64,000 bases of DNA. Source: Zeus faber (lineage: Eukaryota; Chordata; Actinopteri; Zeiformes; Zeidae). Made by a program: the position numbers and the translations under genes. Positions within the stretch are counted from its first letter, which is position 1. Each line of letters opens with the position of its first letter. Shown piece after piece: positions 56,901 to 64,000 of the stretch. The notes beneath the pieces are model-generated. The model ran no database searches and was not told where the DNA came from. It saw only the letters and a list, made by a program, of their open reading frames with translations. Location of the stretch: contig OY482862.1 of assembly GCA_960531495.1 (NCBI GenBank), forward strand, positions 3,016,035-3,080,034. The letters are read 5' to 3'.

Positions 56901-59268
56901 GAGTGACGCGAGGCTCGCGAACGATTCGTTCGTAGCGAACACGTCTTTTAAATGACTCGGGAGTCGCAACTCGCAAGCTGAACTTGAATGGGAAAAAAAA
57001 AAAAAAATGCATTTGGCGTAATTCATTTTCAATGTCTGATTTACACTAAATGACTGAAGTGATTTAAACTGAAATCGTTTTGACAAAATGAGGGCCAACA
57101 GATTGTGGAGATCCACACTTGGCATTCTTCCACGTAAATCAATTATTTTGACGCAATTCAATGGTTTTGTTATATTTATCGATGCATTTATGTATTTATT
57201 GGAACTCCATCGCCAGTGGAGCTCAGGCTGCTCTTGCGACTCCCGTCCATTTTCCACTGGACGCTCTCGCTCTCGCTCACCGCGCGGTATGCCGAGTGAT
57301 AGTCGTTCGGGGAGTTCGAACGACTCTTTTTACCGAGTGACTCGTCAGGAACTGAATCTTACAAAAGTAGTCGAAGCTTTCCTCACTAGGCACCGGGATG
57401 GGAGTGGCTGACGCAGCGGCGTCTGGGATCCCCCCCCCCCCCCCCCCATCTAATCACCTCATGCCCCGGAGAGGGTGGAGGGGGTGACGGACTTCACTCT
57501 GTATACAAAAATACAGTACATTACACCGATACATCATTTTCTTTAATGTAATCCAATTAATCCAGTTATTCATTGAATGTACCCACCTGGCTGTTTTTGT
57601 ATTGCTGTATTTCTATTTGTTATTTCTATATAGAATGGGTTTATTTTATTTTCTCTGTGTAATGTATTTATGCAAACGTATCCACCTGGCTGCCTCTTCA
57701 GTAGAGCTGTTGCTGTTTTTTTGTCGATTTATTTAGTTAGTGAGTTCGTTTATTTGATAGGTTTACGGTTTTTTTTTCTCTCCATTGGCGCCTCTGTCAC
57801 TCGTCGTGGTAGCACAACAACCCCCTCCTGTGTCATGACTGGTATATAGCAATGTTAAGACGGCTCGGGTTTGGCAGATTGCGTTCGTTCAGGCTCTCCA
57901 ACTCTCTAACCCGCTTTATGGTTAATGCTGGCTGCAGGTCAGCTTTTAATGCACGACACTCGCTACCTAGAGAGAGGAGGAATATTGAAAACAGCCATCA
58001 AACGTTGTTTTTTTTAACAAACAGTTTGATAATACGTTTTATGTCTGAAATATCACCAATTTAATTAGTTATTGTGTGAAAAATATATAAAAATAATCGT
58101 TGTTTCCGCTTATTACTTCTTTAAAATGACATTACAATGTTGATGTTGTGTTTAGATTGTCTCACAATATGTCCTATGATCTCTGCATATATTTTAAGTA
58201 AAACAAAGTCTTGCAGTTGAACAGTTAAGAGGTATAAAAATGTTTTGTAGTAGTCTGCCATAAATAATTTTTGATGTAAGTAAATGTGAGCTCCCACTGT
58301 AATTGTTGAAATTGGCCAGTGGGATGTGTTTGTACTGTATTGCATAACTTCTGCGTCTTACTATATCTCTTCTTTCCTTGTATTTAAAATGGGTCTTAAT
58401 TGATAAGCAAACCGAGAGCAGCTCTCGGTGTCTGGTACAATGTCAACTGATAGAAAACACATTTCAACTGGTCGCAGTCGTTGCAAAAAACATTTCTATA
58501 ACTGACCGCGGATCAGTTTGTGTATAGGCGAACCTTGTTTTTTTTCCCCCAGACTGTGGGGGAATATAAATCAGGTCATACTTTAAAAGTAAAGAAATTG
58601 TTACATTTTAAATTTAAATAATATTCAAAATATTATTTTTTGTAGTTCGATGTTTTTGGTTGGACACAATCAGTCTTGTTTCCCGTGAATATGTCTTGAA
58701 TATAACCTCTAAATTGCATTTATCCCCCCCGCGCGGGTGGGACGATCCAAATTTGGGTCACCTTTGCGCATGCTTGGTGTCACCCACCATTTCCTCTTCT
58801 TCCCGATTGCTGTCCGTCATAGCGGTTGTATTGTGTCGCATTACTTGGGGTTCCGTCGACTGTTTTTGGACATAAGTAGGATTTCGGTACGTTGTCATTC
58901 GTTTGATTGTATCCTTACGAACGGACTGCGTCCAATACCTTTCTGTTCCGGCTTTGTTAGGAAATTAAATGTAGCTGAAACCGTCTTTATTCCGTCTTGT
59001 CTAGACATCCGGCTCGGATCAGTCTAGTTGCTGGAAATTAGAGCTAACCTTTAATTAAATGCACCCTAAATGTAGCTATTTAGTTATGTCGTGTGTGAAG
59101 TGTGGAGTCTTCGAAAATATTGATATAATACTACCCCATTGAGGCAATTTAATTTATGAAATCGTTCTGTGTTCTTTTTAGTGAAATGCGTAGGGTAAAG
59201 CCCTCTGTGTGATTTGTGTTGCCGTTGACCCGATCTAAACTTTTAAACCTTCCTCTGTTGTGTTGCAG
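56901..59268. promoter_or_regulatory. Divergent promoter interval between myo1b and bzw1
   Basis: myo1b is transcribed leftwards and bzw1 rightwards, so both promoters must lie here. The interval has CpG-rich parts (56.9-57.0 and 57.2-57.4 kb), an NRF1-like TGCGCATGC at 58765-58773, and pyrimidine-rich CCTCTTCTTCCCG just after it. No TATA box stands out. A bzw1 noncoding exon 1 is required; a GTACGT donor at 58887 is one candidate, which would put exon 1 at roughly 58.75-58.89 kb. The two transcription starts are inferred and about 1.9 kb apart. Confidence 0.5.
58765..58773. promoter_or_regulatory. NRF1-like site near the presumed bzw1 start
   Basis: TGCGCATGC matches the core of the palindromic NRF1 element, common in TATA-less housekeeping promoters. 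It lies about 500 bp upstream of the exon 2 acceptor and just before a pyrimidine-rich tract. Site function is inferred. Confidence 0.35.
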
Positions 59269-59342
59269 GGTGTCTTTTATGAGTAACCAAAGGCAGCAGA
59301 AGCCTACGCTAACAGGCCAGCGTTTCAAAACTAGGAAAAGAG
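59269..59342 (+). CDS. bzw1: bzw1 exon 2 (start codon)
   Basis: Acceptor TTGCAG at 59263-59268, a 10-nt leader, then ATG at 59279 and 21 codons ending TRKR. The last base G starts an Asp codon completed in the next exon. Donor GTGAGA. The start is chosen because it gives the family's N-terminus. Confidence 0.96.
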
Positions 59343-62300
59343 GTGAGAAACTGAAGCAGGCCGTACGTTGACATGTCCCCAGCCCTCAATTGAGCAGAAC
59401 TAAATTCTATCTTTTTTTTTTTGTTTTTTTAACCTGTGCTGTCAGCATGCTGGGCATACAACACAGGTTATTTGGATGCCATTGCATCTAGGACAGAGTT
59501 AATCTGCAAGTGGAGTTCCAGTTATCAACCTGCAATGCAAATCTCTATTCATTTTTTAATCATCAAGGACTGCTGCAATAACTCTGTCCTGTAGGCGACC
59601 TGTGTGATGACAAGAGCAGTTTTTTTTTTTTTTTTTGTTACACAGAACCGCCACCAATACCCCTCTTTGGAGAACTATCTCACAGTGTTTTGGTCTATAA
59701 ACAACTAGTCACTACTCAAAAGAGGGGGAGAGTCACCACTGGTGAGACAAATAAACATAGAACCAAACATAAACATAGAAACAAACAACATATACATGGA
59801 AAAACCTAAACATCAGATGACAACATGTATCGAAAAAACAGAGTTTATTATGTCCAGGGAAACTGGAACAGCAATTGGGCACTTGGCCTCTACCTGTTGT
59901 AGTTATGGCAGTAAATGAGATGGATGTAACCATGTGTGTCCACGCGCCTGAAGTGTCCACCGGTAAGTTTATGGGACTTTCCAATTGGTTCTGGAGTACA
60001 AGGTCGGCATGATATTGTAGCGCCTCCAGGCAGAGGAAAAGGCCCCGAAGCTACCCCTAAGTCTCGCAGCCGTACAGACACCCCACGGCCCCAGGACAGC
60101 CCCAAGCACCCTGCCTCCAGCCACAGAAGACCTGCCCAGCCTCCAGAGAAGTAAGAAGCCCGCGGAGCAAAGCCCACGCCCGGCCCCAAGGAGCTTAACC
60201 CAGTGCCGGAGCGCATGAGGAAACCCTGCTGCACCCCTGAGGTGCACACATACAACCCACCCCCACGTGTAGGCACAAAACGCAGCCGCAGGCATAGAAC
60301 CTGGGCCGTGGGCACCAGGCACGAACCCCAGGCCCGGAGTCAGGTCCTGCACCTACCGACCGACACCCTGTCCGAACGGCAGGCGAGCTAGCAGGGCCAT
60401 CCGCGCAAGTGGGGGGCCCACCCCACCACAACCCAGCAGACGCGCCCTCTAGCCGCAAGCCCCGAGAACCCATCTACGTAGCCGAGTGTGCTCAGCGCAG
60501 GGCACCCGGATGTCTGCCGACGCCAGCAGGCTGCCAGATATGTGGGTCCTCCACCACCCGGGGTACCCCACCACAGTGAAGCTCCGCAAAGGCCGACAGC
60601 CGCACCCCAACCCACACCCATTATGGCAAGCAGCCCAGAAGGCCCCCGGCGGCGCTCTCTACACCCCCACCATGTTGCAGCATGCCAGAAATCATCAGGC
60701 GCCAGCCACCAGTACCCGAACCCAGCCGGCAGGGGCCCCACCGGGTCGCCCCCCAGCCAACCACACCCCCACACCAACCCACCAGCGCCCCACCACCCCG
60801 GAAAACCCCAGTGCTCAATGTGTGCTCTTGGCAATTGCAGTTAAAAGTGTGGAGCAGGGGTGTAGCAGGCGGGGCAGTGGCCACGTAGACACCCCCCACC
60901 CCGACCCGACCGTGCCCCACCCCCTTACCCAGAGGCACGCAACCAGCCACGGGCGCGCCTCCGCCATGCCAGGCAGCTCCGCCCCCATCAGTCCCCTTAC
61001 CAGCCCCCCCCCCCGCCAAATTCTATCCTTTAGCCGGTGTTCCTGGGTCGGGTTACTACTGATCAGACATTGGCCTCAATAACACATCTAATTGATACAT
61101 CTATAACCCTCTTTAGAAGTTCTGTGATGGGGGGTGTTATGGAGTGATTTATTCTTGTGTTGTCATTTTAACCTCATTTAAATTCCGATAGAGGGGTCTT
61201 ATTAAAATGTAGTTGTCATAAAATTGCTACGATATGCTGAGATTTGGCGTTTTAGTGAGAGGATGTCCTTGACTAAATCACTTACCTGTCAACAGATGAA
61301 AAGGAGAGGTTTGACCCTACCCAGTTTCAGGAAAGCATCGTACAAGGTCTGAATCAAACTGGCACTGATTTGGAGGCTGTCGCCAAGTTCCTCGATGCCT
61401 CTGGTGCCAAGCTTGACTACCGTCGCTATGCTGAGACCCTCTTCGACATCCTGGTGGCTGGCGGAATGTTGGGTAATCGCCAGTGTTGTTTGTTTGTTTT
61501 CTGATATGGGGCCTTGGCTGGTGACACAGGAGCCGAGTCTTCAATTAATAGAAAAACATCGCTGAGGAACGTTTGCATTACCCACGTTTTCAATAATTGA
61601 TTAATTCAATGCTTATGTGGCACTTTGGCCTGCCACCCACCACCTGAGTGGCTTTTTCACGGCCCTCCGACACAGACACAGGCAGAGATGTTGCTACACA
61701 CCAGTTTATTGTAGGGAGTGGGCAAGATGGAACAAGCTGGGAGCAGATGGAACATTGTCATGACAGAGGCTCTTGCTGTGTGTGTGGGAGGGGATTGGCG
61801 TTTTACCTGTTGCTGTACAAAGCAACAGGCGTACAGCCACCCTGATCCTGGGCCCAGTTACCTAGACCCAAGACAAGTGTGGCTGCTTAAACCACACCAC
61901 AGCTTATTTGAATAAAGCAGTCAATCAGGTATAAAATGAAGCTTATATTTTAATAATTGACAAGTAAGTAACAAAATGGGAACTTGATGAAACTCTGACA
62001 ATTTAACTCTCTTAATTTAATTAGCTGTTTTAGGTATCAAGAGTATGTTTTCAATTACAAGTACATGAGCACAGTATCTTAAACGTTACAGACTCATAAG
62101 CACAAACAAATTGTTAAACACATTTGTTTGTGCTTATGTTTGTTTGTTTATTTATTTATTTACTGTTTCCTTTCAGCCCCAGGGGGTACTTTGTCTGATG
62201 ACATGACCCGCACGGAGTACTGTCTCTTCACAGCCCAAGAAGACACGGAGACCATGCAGGCTTATGCACAGGTGAATATTTCCCAATGGCTTTCGCTAAC

Positions 62301-63552
62301 CCTAACCCCATTAGGCACAAAGTTGACCTAGACAACATGATACTTACATACATAATACAACATGTTATGGACATAATATATCATACACATTTTTAGTTTT
62401 GCTTGAAAAATAATGTTTATACTTTGTTGGCTGAGTGAAACCAAAACCATTGTCTTTTGTGTTGCCTTAGGTCTTTAACAAGCTAATCAGGCGTTACAAG
62501 TACCTGGAGAAAGGGTTCGAGGAAGAGATCAAGAAGGTAAGAGGTGGCGAGAAGTAGGCCTCTCGCTGTAATTACTACTCTATATCGACTTATTGTACGA
62601 TATTCTGGACATGACCTCTATAATTTTTCTGACCTCAATCGCCCCTTGTGTTTACATGCTTTTTTTTTTTTTTTTTTTAAACATAAGAATGTCACCAACA
62701 TTTTAGCCAACATGATGCTAGAATAAACAGCAGGGTTTTCCCTACTATTATAAGACTTGGGCGCAGCGCCTAAGCGTTTTTTCACAGCGCCGGGAGCGAT
62801 GCCGCTACTCCAAGTATCAACGTGACAAAACCTGAACAGTACCTCGGTCACAGAAGAATTAGGGCTGCCCCCTGAAAGGCGACGAGTCAAATCATCAGTC
62901 GGAAACCCTTCAGTCTACTGAGATTCTTCAAGTAAAGCAGTCTTTTTGTTTTGTTTTTTGGTCAGTCAGTGTACATTACAATAACAGGATAAAACAGATA
63001 GAAGGTTACAAAACGCAAAGGATAACTTTTCAATGAGGGATTATAGATAAGGGGAATCAAATACATTTTTGTATGTGTGATGCATCCAGACACCGACATG
63101 AAAACGGCTCTCCGTGCGTACCGATCGGCGTGCCCCATTCCTCCAAATAAAACAACTAAAACCACTGTGAGGACTGGCCACGGAGGAACGGGGCTCGACT
63201 CATAGACTCCTTAAGATTATTTTCTGTGCATAGCATGTGGAAAGGGGGTGATCAGGGATTGAATCACGCAGAAATTGTCCCCATTACGCATGGTTTCATT
63301 CCATATGCACTCGCTTTGTTCCATAAGGAGAAGTAAAATAAAATAAGTTACCTAAAAACCTACCATAAAAATGTGTTATGGAAGGAATTATGTGTCACAA
63401 TTCACAGATACATGAAACATTAATGTTTTTCTAAATCCACAACTTTGCTGTCATTTCTGGCTGCTGCTTCTGTCCTCTTGTCTGCTCTGTGTAGGTGTTT
63501 CACCGTGGGCAGGGGTCAGGCAACTACGCATGCACACATAAATACACATACA

Positions 63553-63600
<48 letters not shown>

Positions 63601-64000
63601 GAACCAGGTGAAGATAACGTGTTCCTCGAGCTTATGAGTCCATTTTTGGGGATGGTAGCTCAGGAGGTAGAGCTGGTCGTCTAGTAATCTAAAGGTTGCT
63701 AGATTGATCCCAGGCTCCTCCTGCTAGCATGCTGTAGTGTCCTTGAGCAAGACAATTAACCCCTAATTGCTCCTGATGGCTGCGTCCGTCGGTGTTTGAA
63801 TAATTGTAAGTCGCTTTGGATAAAAGCGTCTGCTAAATGCAATGTAATAATTTAATATTTTTTTTACAACGTCTGATTATTCTTCAGAATTAAAAGTTTA
63901 TTGCTAAGGGTGTATTCACTGAGTCTAAACATAAATTCATGTTTTTTTGTTATATATTTTTTTTACTCCTCTGCAGTTGCTGTTGTTTCTCAAGGGCTTC
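59269..64000 (+). CDS. bzw1: Basic leucine zipper and W2 domain-containing protein 1 (eIF5-mimic protein 2), 5' third
   Basis: BZW1/5MP2 is a cytoplasmic translation regulator. It mimics the C-terminal W2 (HEAT) domain of eIF5, binds eIF2 and eIF3, and tightens start-codon selection. Five coding exons give 142 codons in consistent phase: 59279-59342, 61296-61472, 62177-62271, 62471-62536 and 63977-64000 (cut by the window end). The peptides ([76 protein letters not shown]) match BZW1 rather than BZW2, which reads MNKHQKPVLTGQ and FEPTVFRD. The W2 domain lies beyond the window. The full protein is about 419 residues, so about a third is here. Whether it is the a or b teleost paralogue cannot be decided. 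Confidence 0.95.
59343..61295. other. bzw1: bzw1 intron between exons 2 and 3
   Basis: Almost entirely occupied by the 1.6 kb insertion described next. Without it the intron would be about 340 bp. Confidence 0.8.
59412..61017 (-). mobile_element. GC-rich retroposed insertion with poly(A) and 10-bp target duplication
   Basis: AAATTCTATC occurs at 59402-59411 and again at 61018-61027, bounding 1606 bp. On the minus strand the insert starts with a G-run and about 1 kb of very GC-rich, purine/G-biased sequence (61017 to about 59960), then an AT-richer part, an A-run at 59637-59620, and a terminal A-run with one C at 59430-59412 before the second repeat. Target duplication plus terminal poly(A) is the mark of LINE-driven retroposition. 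Open frames on both strands (for example minus 60621-61019 and plus 60486-61082) show only biased composition, and no RT or endonuclease motif is visible. It may be a LINE 5' region, a nonautonomous retroposon or a processed transcript. Confidence 0.7.
61296..61472 (+). CDS. bzw1: bzw1 exon 3
   Basis: Encodes [20 protein letters not shown] through [12 protein letters not shown]. Acceptor CAACAG at 61290-61295, donor GTAATC at 61473, a weak non-consensus donor. The frame continues into exon 4 as an Ala codon split G|CC. Confidence 0.96.
61473..62176. other. bzw1: bzw1 intron between exons 3 and 4
   Basis: 0.7 kb, AT-rich. A TTTG/TTTA tract leads into the exon 4 acceptor. An inverted pair of CACAAACAAATTGTT and AACACATTTGTTTGTG lies at 62100-62130. 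No element recognised. Confidence 0.6.
62177..62271 (+). CDS. bzw1: bzw1 exon 4
   Basis: Encodes [20 protein letters not shown] and [11 protein letters not shown]. Acceptor TTTCAG after a long TTTA/TTTG tract, donor GTGAAT. The residues [13 protein letters not shown] correspond to the BZW1 form, not the longer BZW2 form of this segment. Confidence 0.96.
62471..62536 (+). CDS. bzw1: bzw1 exon 5
   Basis: 66 nt encoding [20 protein letters not shown] and KK, the most conserved block of the BZW family. Phase 0 at both ends. Acceptor CTTAG, donor GTAAGA. Confidence 0.97.
62728..62945. mobile_element. hAT-like MITE pieces
   Basis: CAGCAGGGTTTTCCCTACTA with GGGCGCAGCGCC (62731-62800), and TTAGGGCTGCCCCCTG with GACGAGTCAAATC (62860-62895), both resemble termini of fish hAT MITEs. 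They lie back to back in the bzw1 intron between exons 5 and 6. Full elements were not delimited. Confidence 0.35.
63549..63598. repeat. (CA)n microsatellite
   Basis: CA units with two TA interruptions at the left end, about 50 bp. Confidence 0.96.
63650..63852 (+). mobile_element. tRNA-derived SINE, nearly complete
   Basis: Head: GGTAGCTCAGGAGGTAGAGC (A-box-like) and AAAGGTTGCTAGATTGATCC (B-box-like). Body: CTCCTCCTGCTAGCATGCTG then GTGTCCTTGAGCAAGACAAT and TAACCCCTAATTGCTCCTG. Tail: GTAAGTCGCTTTGGATAAAA, GCGTCTGCTAAATGCAATG. The tail is also found alone at 7222-7262, and the head and body at 43757. It is sense to bzw1, about 125 bp upstream of the exon 6 acceptor. Confidence 0.85.
63977..64000 (+). 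CDS. bzw1: bzw1 exon 6 (partial, cut by window end)
   Basis: Acceptor CTGCAG at 63971-63976, then LLLFLKGF, which continues the [10 protein letters not shown] of BZW1. The exon extends past base 64000. Confidence 0.93.

Larger units (their letters stand above)
62537..63976. other. bzw1: bzw1 intron between exons 5 and 6
   Basis: 1.4 kb with a T-run at 62661-62679, hAT-like pieces, a (CA)n tract and a SINE, listed separately. Otherwise AT-rich and unrecognised. Confidence 0.6.

Noticed and set aside
60486-61082. Long proline/histidine-rich open frame on the plus strand, and glycine/tryptophan-rich frames on the minus strand (60621-61019, 60388-60834)
   Set aside because: Overlapping open frames on both strands come from GC-rich biased composition inside the retroposed insert. 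No domain, conserved motif or start context supports a protein.

Overview
The window is vertebrate nuclear DNA, almost certainly from a teleost fish. The two genes are split into short exons with GT-AG introns. The introns carry fish-type Tc1 transposons, tRNA-derived SINEs whose tail reads AAAAGCGTCTGCTAAATG, hAT and Harbinger-like fragments, and very long (CA)n tracts.

Left and centre (1 to about 56.9 kb): the minus strand carries most of myo1b, the unconventional class I myosin Myosin-Ib. I place one 5' noncoding exon (donor at 56705) and twenty coding exons (46065 down to 1644). All exon phases close, giving exactly 762 codons. They cover the whole motor domain and the first IQ motifs of the neck. 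The remaining IQ motifs and the membrane-binding TH1 tail lie beyond base 1. The 5' half is stretched over large introns (10.6, 3.0 and 18.6 kb); the rest of the motor is compact.

About 56.9-59.3 kb: the interval between myo1b and its divergent neighbour, with CpG-rich sequence, GTTCG/CGAAC palindromes and an NRF1-like site.

Right (59.3-64 kb): the plus strand carries the 5' third of bzw1 (eIF5-mimic protein 2), with five coding exons (142 codons). The last runs off the end. Its first coding intron holds a 1.6 kb GC-rich retroposed insertion with 10-bp target duplications and a poly(A) tail on the minus strand.

Mobile elements: two near full-length Tc1-like copies (36.3-37.5 and 39.7-40.9 kb), one Tc1 5' fragment (5.2 kb), a decayed LINE (0.3-1.6 kb), a LINE ORF1 zinc-knuckle fragment (6.1-6.7 kb), two SINE copies plus a SINE tail, a pogo/Tigger-like end, and several hAT/MITE pieces. 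I recognised no endogenous retrovirus, Polinton or toxin gene.

The two genes have no known joint pathway: Myo1b is an actin-membrane motor and Bzw1 a translation-fidelity regulator. Their only visible link is the divergent arrangement. I found no new multi-gene system. The most unusual items are the retroposed island in bzw1, a SINE tail placed where a myo1b branch point should be, a long palindrome between two hAT-like ends, and a Tc1 copy patched with an hAT terminus.
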